From an uncultured Psychroserpens sp. (GTDB lineage: Bacteria > Bacteroidota > Bacteroidia > Flavobacteriales > Flavobacteriaceae): a stretch of DNA of 64,000 nucleotides. Positions 25,899-33,563 of this stretch are shown one piece after another. The position numbers and the translations under genes are program-made. The notes under the pieces were generated by a model. It was not told the origin of the DNA. It was given only the letters and a program-made list of their open reading frames with translations, and did no database searches. Each line of letters opens with the position of its first letter. Position 1 is the stretch's first letter. The stretch is taken from the NCBI RefSeq assembly GCF_947492715.1, contig NZ_CANLNS010000008.1:124001-188000 (forward strand), given 5' to 3'.

Positions 25899-25906
25899 TA
25901 TTTTTG
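25899..25906 (+). promoter_or_regulatory. -7 promoter box TATTTTTG (def)
   Basis: A perfect TAnnTTTG box with 20 nt between it and the def ATG, so def and the gene behind it can be transcribed independently of ruvX. Confidence 0.5.
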
Positions 25907-25926
25907 CACCCGAAAATTACTATATA

Positions 25927-26517
25927 ATGATATTACCAGTTGTAGCATATGGCGATCCAGTTTTAAGAAAAAAAGCGAAAGCTATTACAAAAGACTATCC
26001 CAATCTCGATGCCCTCATTGAGAATATGAAAGAGACAATGTATGGTGCTTATGGGGTTGGATTGGCAGCACCTCAAATTGGTTTACCTGTACGCATTTTT
26101 TTGGTAGATACCGAGCCTTTTTCTGAAGACGATGCGTATTCGGAAGAAGAGCAATTACAGCTTAAAAATTTTCAACGCACATTTATCAATGCAGAAATTC
26201 TTGAAGAAGAAGGAGATGAATGGGCATTTAATGAAGGCTGTTTGAGTATTCCTGATGTGAGAGAGGATGTCTTTAGAAAACCTAAAGTAACAATTAGATA
26301 TCGGGACGAAGATTTCAAAGAACATGTTGAAGTTTTTGATGGGTTGATTGCTAGAGTAGTACAACACGAATATGACCATATTGAAGGTATTTTATTTACA
26401 GATAAACTATCATCTCTAAAAAAACGTTTGATTAAAGGGAAATTGACAAATATTTCCAAAGGAAAAATAAAAGTAGATTACAGAATGCGTTTTCCGCTAA
26501 TGAAAAAGAAACGCTAA
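25927..26517 (+). CDS. def: Peptide deformylase (196 aa)
   Basis: Removes the N-formyl group from new proteins. All three active-site motifs are present: GVGLAAPQIG near residue 39 (motif 1), EGCLSIP near 106 (motif 2, metal-binding Cys) and QHEYDHIEG near 149 (motif 3, two metal-binding His and the catalytic Glu). A short acidic insert (EPFSEDDAYSEEEQ) between strands is usual in Bacteroidota. It is the first gene of a pair with the DUF5606 gene, 16 bp downstream. Confidence 0.96.
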   Translation: MILPVVAYGDPVLRKKAKAITKDYPNLDALIENMKETMYGAYGVGLAAPQIGLPVRIFLVDTEPFSEDDAYSEEEQLQLKNFQRTFINAEILEEEGDEWAFNEGCLSIPDVREDVFRKPKVTIRYRDEDFKEHVEVFDGLIARVVQHEYDHIEGILFTDKLSSLKKRLIKGKLTNISKGKIKVDYRMRFPLMKKKR

Positions 26518-26533
26518 TACTGAAAAAATTAAT

Positions 26534-26959
26534 ATGAGTTTAGATAAAATACTTTCCATTTCAGGAAAACCAGGATTATATAAAATAGTAGCGCAAACAC
26601 GTAATGGTTTTGTGGCAGAATCTTTAATTGATAAGAAAAAAATGGCAGTGAATATTCATAACAACATTAGTGTGTTAAGTGAAATAGCTGTGTATACATT
26701 AACAGAGGAATTACCTTTAAAAGAGGTTTTTAAAAAAATTAGAGATAAAGAAAATGCCCAAACAACGTCTATTAGTCATAAAGATTCTAAAGACACTTTA
26801 GAAGAATATTTCTTTGGTGTGCTACCAGATTATGATGAGGATCGTGTTTATGCTAGCGATATCAAAAAAATTGTACAATGGTATAATTTACTTCAGAAAC
26901 ATGATATGCTAGACGCCTTAGAAGAAGGTGATGAAGTTACTGCAGACGAAGAGGAATAG
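26534..26959 (+). CDS. DUF5606 family protein (141 aa)
   Basis: A small cytoplasmic protein of unknown function, widespread in Bacteroidota. The first 65 residues (SLDKILSISGKPGLYKIVAQ; GFVAESLIDKKKMAV) form a small beta domain. A helical segment with YFFGVLPDYDEDRVYASDIK near residue 98 follows, then an acidic tail. It lies 16 bp behind def, suggesting a link to translation, but that is inference. Confidence 0.85.
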   Translation: MSLDKILSISGKPGLYKIVAQTRNGFVAESLIDKKKMAVNIHNNISVLSEIAVYTLTEELPLKEVFKKIRDKENAQTTSISHKDSKDTLEEYFFGVLPDYDEDRVYASDIKKIVQWYNLLQKHDMLDALEEGDEVTADEEE

Positions 26960-26999
26960 TCGTCGTTAATAGATTGTTCATATTAATATTCATTTAGAA

Positions 27000-27030
27000 T
27001 TTCTATCCGATAGAAAGGGTTGTATTTTTG
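27000..27030 (+). promoter_or_regulatory. Promoter of mazG with adjacent inverted repeat
   Basis: TATTTTTG (27023-27030) is a perfect TAnnTTTG box with 19 nt between it and the mazG ATG. The -33 region is occupied by a perfect 7-bp inverted repeat, TTTCTAT (27000-27006) and ATAGAAA (27010-27016), which may be an operator. Confidence 0.45.
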
Positions 27031-27049
27031 AAGTTTAATTTCAAATAAT

Positions 27050-27823
27050 ATGACTGATAAAACGTCGCAGTTAGATGCCTTTGAGCGCCTTCTCGTTATC
27101 ATGGATGAGTTGCGTGAACAATGCCCTTGGGATAAGAAACAAACAATACAAACACTACGTCACTTAACAATCGAGGAAGTTTACGAATTAGGTGATGCTA
27201 TTTTAGATAATGATCTTGAGGAAGTTAAAAAAGAACTTGGAGATGTGTTGTTACATATTGTCTTCTATTCGAAAATAGGTAGTGAATCAAATGCTTTTGA
27301 TATAGCAGATGTTTGCAATAGCATTTGTGATAAACTTATAGATAGGCATCCTCATATCTACGGAAATGTAACTGTTAATGACGAAGAAGACGTTAAGCGC
27401 AATTGGGAACAGTTGAAGCTCAAAGAAGGCAAGAAAAGTGTTCTAGAAGGTGTTCCTAAAAGTTTGCCAGCGATGGTCAAAGCGAATCGTATTCAGGATA
27501 AGGTTGCAGGAGTTGGTTTTGACTGGGAAGAGCCACATCAAGTTTTTGAAAAGGTGAAAGAAGAATTAGAAGAATTACAAGATGAAGTTCATGCTGGTCA
27601 TCAAGATAAGATTGAAAGTGAGTTTGGAGATGTACTTTTTTCAATGATAAATTATGCACGCTTTTTAAAGATAGATCCAGAAAGTGCTTTAGAAAGAACA
27701 AACAAAAAATTTATAAAGCGTTTTCAATATTTAGAACAAAAATCTAAAGATTTAAATCAACCATTATCTGAGATGACACTAGCACAGATGGATGTTTTTT
27801 GGGAAGAGGCAAAAAAAATATAA
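27050..27823 (+). CDS. mazG: Nucleoside triphosphate pyrophosphohydrolase (257 aa)
   Basis: Hydrolyses NTPs to NMP and pyrophosphate, acting as a house-cleaning enzyme. There are two MazG domains. The first has ELREQCPWDKKQTIQTLRHL near residue 17, TIEEVYELGDAI near 37 and ELGDVLLHIVFYS near 62, with the metal-binding EExxE and ExxD pattern. The second has KVKEELEELQDEV near 168 and SEFGDVLFSMINYARFL near 188. This is full length for MazG. It has its own promoter and is followed by a strong hairpin terminator. Confidence 0.94.
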   Translation: MTDKTSQLDAFERLLVIMDELREQCPWDKKQTIQTLRHLTIEEVYELGDAILDNDLEEVKKELGDVLLHIVFYSKIGSESNAFDIADVCNSICDKLIDRHPHIYGNVTVNDEEDVKRNWEQLKLKEGKKSVLEGVPKSLPAMVKANRIQDKVAGVGFDWEEPHQVFEKVKEELEELQDEVHAGHQDKIESEFGDVLFSMINYARFLKIDPESALERTNKKFIKRFQYLEQKSKDLNQPLSEMTLAQMDVFWEEAKKI

Positions 27824-27974
27824 TTTTTTTTTACTTGTCGTAATCCAAAACGGTACGAATACTCGTATATAAATCAGATAGGAACTTTTAATAGTTTCTT
27901 AATCATAAGTAGGTAATCTTAATGTTGTAGTTAAGCGGACGCGTTAAGATTTAAAATTTAGTTTAGTTAGGGGT

Positions 27975-28009
27975 AAAATCCTGTCTGTTAGTCAGACAGG
28001 ATTTTATTA
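27975..28009. terminator. Bidirectional terminator between mazG and the M64 peptidase gene
   Basis: AAAATCCTGTCTG (27975-27987) and CAGACAGGATTTT (27993-28005) form a perfect 13-bp stem with loop TTAGT, flanked by A/T tracts on both sides. It serves both convergent genes. Confidence 0.85.
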
Positions 28010-28018
28010 TTTATAGAC

Positions 28019-28999
28019 TTACTCAACCAAACAATTATTAAGTTTTATGTCTTTATTAAGATTGATTGGTTTTCGATTTTGTGAAGGATTGTCGTTTATT
28101 AAAAAATCTTCAAAATTATATGTTAATCCTCTAATTTGCAGTATTCTCTTTACTATAGATTCTCTGCTTGGAGCATTGAAGAGTCCAGTGTTTCCACGCA
28201 TAATACTACCTTCTTCAGGCCTCCATGTATTAAATTGATGATATGCTCCACCTTCAAAAGCACCTACGTTTTCATAACCTGAATGTCCAATAAAATGTTT
28301 CCATTTAATGATCTCTAAATTATCGGTGTTATCCATATTGGGATAGTCGGTGTGCGGAGTGCCAGTGACATTGAGGAAATAATATTCATCCCCTAAACCA
28401 CCAAAAGCATGTCCTACTTCATGTAACATTGTGCCGCGTTCACCATTTCCAAACACGGCGAGGTTACTATAGCGACCAGCTGTGCCGCCATTAACATTGT
28501 TTACAGACATTAATATGAGGTCTTTATCTGTTCTATTTCGGTTTTTTACTTTAAAGACATAGTCGTTTACAGATTGCAGGTCTTGTATAATTGGATGTAA
28601 AGCATTTGAATATGGAGTTATTGTTGTCAAATGACTATCAAAAGGTGTATCTACTATAAAAGTATTTCCATGAGGAGTGATTTCGGATTCGGCATATATG
28701 ATATACGCATTAAAATGATTTTTATAAAATTTGAAAGGTTCATGTTGAAATAAAAATTCTATATTTTCTAAGGCATGTTCTCGATACCTGCCTTGATCTT
28801 TTTTTAGTTCATTTTTAACATAACCATCTCCCATAAATATGATATTGATACCATGAGTGGCATCGTTTTCAAAAACGATTTCAACCTCGCCATCTCTATA
28901 ATAGGTGTTGTCATCATTTAGGTTTTCGATGATTGCATCTTTGGAGCAGGAAAAAATGAATAGGAAGAGTATAATAATTAATTTGTAAGATTTTGACAT
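28019..28999 (-). CDS. M64 family metallopeptidase lipoprotein (326 aa)
   Basis: Predicted surface or periplasmic zinc peptidase of family M64 (IgA peptidase group). LFIFSCSKD gives a lipobox with Cys18. NIIFMGDGYVKNEL near residue 52 and the zinc site MLHEVGHAFGGLGDEYYFLN near 190-209 (HEVGH with downstream Asp-Glu) are family hallmarks. The protein is shorter than the two-domain M64 proteins, so it looks like the catalytic domain alone. No inhibitor or partner gene is adjacent. It converges on mazG across a shared terminator. Confidence 0.88.
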   Translation of the reverse strand: MSKSYKLIIILFLFIFSCSKDAIIENLNDDNTYYRDGEVEIVFENDATHGINIIFMGDGYVKNELKKDQGRYREHALENIEFLFQHEPFKFYKNHFNAYIIYAESEITPHGNTFIVDTPFDSHLTTITPYSNALHPIIQDLQSVNDYVFKVKNRNRTDKDLILMSVNNVNGGTAGRYSNLAVFGNGERGTMLHEVGHAFGGLGDEYYFLNVTGTPHTDYPNMDNTDNLEIIKWKHFIGHSGYENVGAFEGGAYHQFNTWRPEEGSIMRGNTGLFNAPSRESIVKRILQIRGLTYNFEDFLINDNPSQNRKPINLNKDIKLNNCLVE

Positions 29000-29113
29000 G
29001 ACACTTTATTTTTTTTGGTTATTCTATTTACAAGTTCTATACTATAGTCTCAATGGCTTTAAAAGGTTGCGTGATGGTCTAGACTATTTTGAAATAGGGA
29101 AGAGATCAAAAAA

Positions 29114-29145
29114 TTTGTGTAATTCAAAAATGTAAAGTATATTTG
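29114..29145 (+). promoter_or_regulatory. Promoter P1 of the membrane protein/HTH pair
   Basis: TTTG (29114-29117), 20 nt, TATATTTG (29138-29145) is an exact match to the Bacteroidota -33/-7 consensus with ideal spacing. The predicted start near 29152 coincides with a perfect palindrome. Confidence 0.7.
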
Positions 29146-29152
29146 TCATATC

Positions 29153-29168
29153 GTAAAAATATTTTTAC
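29153..29168. promoter_or_regulatory. Perfect 16-bp palindrome, candidate operator
   Basis: GTAAAAATATTTTTAC is fully self-complementary and sits at the predicted transcription start of promoter P1. It lies midway between two copies of TATATTTGTCA (29138-29148 and 29180-29190). Binding by the HTH protein encoded in this operon is a natural inference. Confidence 0.5.
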
Positions 29169-29179
29169 TTAATATAAAA

Positions 29180-29187
29180 TATATTTG
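29180..29187 (+). promoter_or_regulatory. Second -7 box TATATTTG, 6 nt before the ATG
   Basis: Part of an 11-bp direct repeat (TATATTTGTCA) of the P1 box, 42 bp downstream, or four helical turns. It may be a second promoter producing a leaderless message, or a repeated operator half. Confidence 0.4.
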
Positions 29188-29193
29188 TCAATT

Positions 29194-29643
29194 ATGGGTA
29201 AAGAAAGAATGATAAATTGTGAACGTAATCAATTTCAAAAGTTGATTAATTTTAGACTACCACATGTTTTTATGACCGTAGGAATTGTTATAGTATTGTT
29301 ATCTATAACAATTATGTTTGTTAGAGCTTTTGTTTTGGAAGGTGATTTTCTGTGGTTAAAACATCTCTTGCAAAAAACAATGCTAGTAGGTATGTTAATA
29401 ATGTCTTTGTCTAAAGATAAAGAGGAAGATGAAATGACTATAGTGCTAAGAGCTCAATCTTATGCGATTGCTTTCGTTATTGGTGTTATTTATGCATTGG
29501 TTATGCCTTACGTAGAATTTGGCGTGTCTAATGTAATGGATTCTAATGGACAAGCATTTAAGGATTTAGGAGATTTTCAGGTTTTGCTGTTTATGCTTAT
29601 GATACAGCTCTTATTTTATCATAACTTAAAACGTTATAGATAA
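29194..29643 (+). CDS. Small membrane protein paired with HTH regulator
   Basis: About 149 residues with four hydrophobic segments (near 25-45, 55-70, 90-110 and 130-145) and short charged loops (SKDKEEDEMT). No catalytic motif was seen. It starts at ATG 29194; the frame also opens at TTG 29185, but that lies inside the -7 box. Its stop overlaps the next gene's start (TAATG at 29641-29645). Pairing of a DUF2178-like integral membrane protein with a short XRE regulator is common in bacteria and archaea. It might sense an envelope signal, but this is unproven. Confidence 0.7.
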   Translation: MGKERMINCERNQFQKLINFRLPHVFMTVGIVIVLLSITIMFVRAFVLEGDFLWLKHLLQKTMLVGMLIMSLSKDKEEDEMTIVLRAQSYAIAFVIGVIYALVMPYVEFGVSNVMDSNGQAFKDLGDFQVLLFMLMIQLLFYHNLKRYR

Positions 29644-29843
29644 TGGAAAATACAATTAAAGTAGAACGTGCTATTTTGAGTTTAACGCAAGATGATTTGG
29701 CCAAGAAGATAGGAGTGTCGCGTCAAACTATTAACTCTATAGAAGCCAATAGATATGTGCCATCAACAGTTTTAGCATTAAAATTATCTGATGTTTTTGG
29801 GAAGCCTGTTAACACATTTTTTAAACTCTCTGATAATGATTAG
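29643..29843 (+). CDS. XRE-type helix-turn-helix regulator, YgzD-like (66 aa)
   Basis: Almost the whole protein is one HTH domain: IKVERAILSLTQDDLAKKIG at residues 4-23, recognition helix SRQTINSIEANRYVPSTVLA near 25-44, and LKLSDVFGKPVNTFFKL near 46-62. This matches short YgzD/XRE regulators that act as dimers. It is translationally coupled to the membrane protein by TAATG. Autoregulation through the upstream palindrome is likely. Confidence 0.88.
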   Translation: MENTIKVERAILSLTQDDLAKKIGVSRQTINSIEANRYVPSTVLALKLSDVFGKPVNTFFKLSDND

Positions 29844-29872
29844 AATAAGTTTATTTCTTGTCCAGGTTATTG

Positions 29873-30553
29873 TTATTGTTGTTCTAATAGTGTTATAAAC
29901 GTTTTCATGCCTTTAGTGGCTGTTTCGGCAATAACAGTAAGTCGCGATTGGCTGTCAATAGATGGTTTAGGATCTATAAAGTATATAGGTGTTTTAGGTG
30001 GAGCATAATGCATTAAACCTGCTGCAGGGTAAACTTGCATTGACGTGCCAATAATTAATAAGATATCTGCTGTTCCACATATCTCTGCCGCATTTTCAAT
30101 CATTGGTACATCTTCACCAAACCAAACAATATGTGGTCTTAGCTGATGACCGTCTTCACAGAGATCGCCCAATATTAAATCTGTGTTCCATGATTTTATA
30201 CTATTGCTGTGTTTTGAACTACGAACTTTCAATAATTCGCCATGAAGATGAATAACATTATTGCTTCCTGCGCGTTCGTGTAAATCATCAACATTTTGAG
30301 TAATAACACTTACCTTATACTTTCCTTCTAGTCCTGCCAAATCATAATGAGCACTATTAGGCTTTACATCATGTAATTGCCTACGACGTTGGTTATAAAA
30401 TTCTAAAACAAGTTTCGGGTTTTTTGCAAAACCTTCAGGTGTAGCCACCTCCATAACATCATGACCTTCCCATAATCCATCGGCATCTCTAAAGGTTTTA
30501 ATACCGCTTTCGGCACTTATTCCTGCGCCTGTTAAAACGACTAAATGTTTCAT
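29873..30553 (-). CDS. cobB: NAD-dependent protein deacylase, sirtuin class (226 aa)
   Basis: Removes acyl groups from lysines using NAD+. Visible motifs are LTGAGISAESGIKTFRDADG at residues 7-26, TQNVDDLHERAG near 90, the catalytic His in VIHLHGEL near 105, PHIVWFGEDVP near 140 and IIGTSMQVYPAAGL near 168. The zinc-binding Cys pair of most sirtuins is absent; the segment after the catalytic His lacks CxxC, as in many bacterial class III members. It follows the TPR-like gene by 6 bp. Confidence 0.88.
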   Translation of the reverse strand: MKHLVVLTGAGISAESGIKTFRDADGLWEGHDVMEVATPEGFAKNPKLVLEFYNQRRRQLHDVKPNSAHYDLAGLEGKYKVSVITQNVDDLHERAGSNNVIHLHGELLKVRSSKHSNSIKSWNTDLILGDLCEDGHQLRPHIVWFGEDVPMIENAAEICGTADILLIIGTSMQVYPAAGLMHYAPPKTPIYFIDPKPSIDSQSRLTVIAETATKGMKTFITLLEQQ

Positions 30554-30559
30554 TTCGAA

Positions 30560-31777
30560 TTATTTTTTTTCTTTTTTCTTCTTCCAGGTTTTAAAATCTT
30601 TGGATTTAGAAAATGCTTCAAGAATATTTTCCCCGTATTCGTCATCTTCTACAATGTATTCTATGAGTGATGATTTTTCATAACCCTCATCTACTAAGAA
30701 ATCTAAATATTCAACGGCTTCTGGATAGTTGTTCATCAGGACTAGCGTATTGAGATAACCAGCTTGTCCTTCAAAAAAATCTGGATAATTTTCAGATGTA
30801 TATTTAAAAAAATTGAGCGCTAAATCATAGTTTTGATCTTCAAAAGCAACACAGGCTTTAATATAGTTTAAAAAATCATCCTCTGTTTCATTTTGCAACT
30901 GATTAATAACTTGAATGGCTTCAAAATATTCTTCTTTGTAAATGTGATAGTCAATCTTGTTTAAGGCAATTGTTGGATCGTCACGATGCACGTTAATTAA
31001 TTCTTCTAAAGACTTTAAATATTTCTCCTCATCAATATGGCTGGCGATTAAAGCCTTGAAAATAAGAAGGAATTTCTCTTTAGCCATATCAGATTTTAGT
31101 CCGTCCATAATCTCATATGCCTTAACATAATTACCTTTATTGTTAAATAATAAGGCTCTAAACAATTCTTTAGATTCTTTATTTTCAGAAGATTCTAAAA
31201 GCCCAAATAATTTTTTTTCGGGCATTGTAATTGTCATCATTCTACCTAGTGTTTCAGTAAAATGCTCTCCAGACAAATAGACGTACATGTCAGAAAATTG
31301 TATTTCGTCACCTTCTTTATAGATTCTATAATCGTGATAATTCATGCCAGTTTCAGCAGAATACATTCTAAACAAGGCGTAATACGTCTGTGATGATAAA
31401 TCGTAACGATAACTAATAAAATCATAATATGACCCATTTTCTACTTCGGAGATAATTTCATTTGGAAACGAGGTCATAGCCTGCTTCATACCTAGTACAA
31501 GATCTTTTACAAAACTATCATTTCGATCTAGCGACGGACTGGACCTCAAAATGCGCTCAAAAAAAGTATCATCATTAAGTTTTAGAATAAAGGCATCTGG
31601 ATCATTATTATGAATTGTAGATGAAATGTACTCTCCAAATTCTAAAACTTTTTGCGTGTTTTCGGCACTATATGCAACCGTATCAGTGCGTACTTCTTTG
31701 GCTTCATTTTGTGCATTAGAATTTAAATAACTAAATAATGTAACTGAAATAAATAGTAATCGTTTTTTTAATCCCAT
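30560..31777 (-). CDS. Secreted TPR-like protein of unknown function (405 aa)
   Basis: Residues 1-22 are a signal peptide (LFSYLNSNA before QNEA). The second half (about 210-380) is helical with TPR-like pairs, such as YVKAYEIMDGLKSDMAKEKF, YFEAIQVINQLQNETEDDFL, NYDLALNFFKYTSENYPDFF and NYPEAVEYLDFLVDEGYE. The first half has no recognised domain. The C-terminus is a Lys-rich KKKEKK tail. Its place before the sirtuin gene gives no clear functional link. Confidence 0.75.
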   Translation of the reverse strand: MGLKKRLLFISVTLFSYLNSNAQNEAKEVRTDTVAYSAENTQKVLEFGEYISSTIHNNDPDAFILKLNDDTFFERILRSSPSLDRNDSFVKDLVLGMKQAMTSFPNEIISEVENGSYYDFISYRYDLSSQTYYALFRMYSAETGMNYHDYRIYKEGDEIQFSDMYVYLSGEHFTETLGRMMTITMPEKKLFGLLESSENKESKELFRALLFNNKGNYVKAYEIMDGLKSDMAKEKFLLIFKALIASHIDEEKYLKSLEELINVHRDDPTIALNKIDYHIYKEEYFEAIQVINQLQNETEDDFLNYIKACVAFEDQNYDLALNFFKYTSENYPDFFEGQAGYLNTLVLMNNYPEAVEYLDFLVDEGYEKSSLIEYIVEDDEYGENILEAFSKSKDFKTWKKKKEKK

Positions 31778-31814
31778 TGAGTTTTTATATTTTCATAAAT
31801 ATAAATCATTTTTG

Positions 31815-32471
31815 ATGATAGACGTAAAACTTTTGCAACATCTTGAAACTTACTTAACAGAGCAACGAAAATCAACGTTTCTTAGAGTGCTGTCTCAACG
31901 TACGAAGCATTTTACTGTAGCTACAGAAGATGTTTATCAATTGCATAATACTAGTGCTGTAATTAGGAGTTGTGACGTTTTTGGAGTGCAGGAAGTGAAT
32001 ATTATAGAGGAACAAAACACAAAACGAATTGATAGAGAAATTGCTATGGGCGCTCAAAAATGGGTAGATTTAAATCGTTATCATTCTGTAAAAGAAGCCA
32101 TTCAGGATTTAAAGGCAAAAGGCTATCAGATTGTGGCAACAACACCACATGAGAATGATAGTTTACTTGAAGATTTTGATGTCCGTAAGAAATCATGTTT
32201 TTTCTTTGGAAGAGAAATGAGTGGGCTTTCGCAAGAGGTTATTGATGCGGCCGATTGTTTTTTAAAAATACCAATGGTTGGGTTTACAGAGAGTTTAAAT
32301 ATATCTGTATCTGCTGCTATTATTCTTCAAGATGTGACTACAAGATTAAAACGAACAGAGGTAGCATGGCAGCTTTCTGAGACAGAACAATTAGAAAAAC
32401 GCTTAGATTGGTGTAAAAAAACCATTAAAAGCTATAAGCAAATTATTGAGCGTTTTTATCAAACCCAATAA
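31815..32471 (+). CDS. trmH: SPOUT family tRNA (guanosine-2'-O-)-methyltransferase, TrmH-like (218 aa)
   Basis: Methylates a ribose 2'-OH, most likely G18 of tRNAs, using SAM. All three SPOUT motifs are visible: NTSAVIRSCDVFGVQEV near residue 44 (motif 1 with catalytic Arg), CFFFGREMSGLSQEV near 132 (motif 2) and IPMVGFTESLNISVSAAIIL near 152 (motif 3 trefoil knot). The C-terminal extension fits TrmH. ATG 31815 is chosen over TTG 31812. It is divergent from the TPR-like gene across only 37 bp. Confidence 0.88.
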   Translation: MIDVKLLQHLETYLTEQRKSTFLRVLSQRTKHFTVATEDVYQLHNTSAVIRSCDVFGVQEVNIIEEQNTKRIDREIAMGAQKWVDLNRYHSVKEAIQDLKAKGYQIVATTPHENDSLLEDFDVRKKSCFFFGREMSGLSQEVIDAADCFLKIPMVGFTESLNISVSAAIILQDVTTRLKRTEVAWQLSETEQLEKRLDWCKKTIKSYKQIIERFYQTQ

Positions 32472-32508
32472 TTTATTAACTTTAAGGAAACAAACTTATT
32501 AATTCAAG

Positions 32509-32638
32509 ATGAAGTTAAATCCCTATTTAACCTTTAATGGTTAATGTAAAAAGCCTTTTGAAGAGGTGTTTTGGGGTGCAAATTTGGAATGTTAACCGAT
32601 AAATTTGGTGTACGTTGATGGTAAGTGAACCACATTAA
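32509..32638 (+). pseudogene. Remnant of a PhnB-like VOC protein gene
   Basis: ATG 32509 opens MKLNPYLTFNG, the typical N-terminus of PhnB/glyoxalase-like VOC proteins, then hits TAA at 32542. Further on, DNA reads like the C-terminus of the same family: FWGA, then MLTDKFGVR at 32588-32614, then VSEPH and a stop (32621-32638). Single missing bases near 32586 and 32614 break the frame. About 100 codons of the middle are missing. So both ends of one gene remain around a large deletion. Upstream of the SRPBCC and VOC genes, it probably belonged to the same group. Confidence 0.75.
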
Positions 32639-32655
32639 CAATAAATTTTAATATT

Positions 32656-33180
32656 ATGATAGTTCTTTACATTTTAGGAGGAATATTACTTCTCTTTATA
32701 TTATTGGCATTAATCGCCCCAAAGCGCTATACAGTGAATAGAAGTACGGTTATTGATAAACCATTGCCAGAGGTGTTTAATTATTTAAAACATATTAAAA
32801 ATCAAGACCATTGGTCACCATGGAAAAAGAAAGATCCAAATATGAAACAAGAGTTTGTTGGTACCGACGGACAAGTTGGTTTTATTGCTAAATGGGATGG
32901 TAATAAAGAAGTTGGACTTGGAGAACAGGAGATCATGAATATTGTAGAAAATGATAGAGTAGAAGCAAGACTTCGCTTTTTTAAACCATGGAAATCTGAA
33001 TCTGATGCTGTTACTAAAGTTGAAGATCTGGGCGATGGAAAGACAAAAGTAACTTGGGGTTTTTCGGGTGTTAATAAAGTACCTGCAAATATCTTTATGA
33101 TGATGTATAATGTTGATAAACATGTAGGTAAAGATTTTGAAGAAGGTTTAGCTAGTTTAAAAGATATATTAGAAGCGTAG
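32656..33180 (+). CDS. SRPBCC family protein (174 aa)
   Basis: An N-terminal hydrophobic segment (residues 2-22) may anchor it. A START/polyketide-cyclase-like fold follows: VNRSTVIDKPLPEVFNYLKH near residue 28, DHWSPWKKKDPNMKQEFVG near 52, EARLRFFKPWKSESDAVTKV near 97 and TKVTWGFSGVNK near 122. Members bind hydrophobic ligands; the function here is unknown. It precedes a VOC gene by 5 bp, so the two form an operon. Confidence 0.85.
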   Translation: MIVLYILGGILLLFILLALIAPKRYTVNRSTVIDKPLPEVFNYLKHIKNQDHWSPWKKKDPNMKQEFVGTDGQVGFIAKWDGNKEVGLGEQEIMNIVENDRVEARLRFFKPWKSESDAVTKVEDLGDGKTKVTWGFSGVNKVPANIFMMMYNVDKHVGKDFEEGLASLKDILEA

Positions 33181-33185
33181 TAATT

Positions 33186-33560
33186 ATGGAAAATAATATG
33201 GTAGGATGGTTTGAAATTCCTGTGCATGACATGGATAGAGCCAAGTTGTTTTATGAATCGGTTTTTAACGTAGATATCGCCATTCACGATTTTGGAGGTA
33301 TGCTTATGGGTTGGTTTCCTTTTGATGAGAAAAAGCCTGGAGCAACAGGAACATTAATAAAGCAGGAGAGCTATGTCCCTAGTCAAGAAGGAACTTTGGT
33401 ATATTTTATGAGTAAGGATGTGCAGCAAGAATTAGATAGGATAGAAGATGCAGGTGGTATTATATATCAGCCTAAAACTGAAATTTCTCCCGAACATGGA
33501 TATATGGCTGTTTTTATTGACACAGAAGGTAATAGAGTGGCGTTGCACTCTCAAAAGTAG
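33186..33560 (+). CDS. VOC family protein (124 aa)
   Basis: A single vicinal-oxygen-chelate domain related to glyoxalase and bleomycin-resistance proteins. VGWFEIPVHDMDRAKLFYESV is at residues 6-26 and carries a potential metal ligand. MLMGWFPF lies near 39, and PEHGYMAVFIDTEGNRVAL near 100-120 with the Glu ligand position. The substrate is unknown. It is the second gene after SRPBCC and converges on the carboxypeptidase-like gene with 3 bp between stops. Confidence 0.87.
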   Translation: MENNMVGWFEIPVHDMDRAKLFYESVFNVDIAIHDFGGMLMGWFPFDEKKPGATGTLIKQESYVPSQEGTLVYFMSKDVQQELDRIEDAGGIIYQPKTEISPEHGYMAVFIDTEGNRVALHSQK

Positions 33561-33563
33561 TCT

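Noticed and set aside
29873-30553. Sirtuin as part of a defence system (Thoeris or DSR type)
   Set aside because: It is a short stand-alone CobB-like enzyme with no fused domain, and its neighbours are housekeeping genes.
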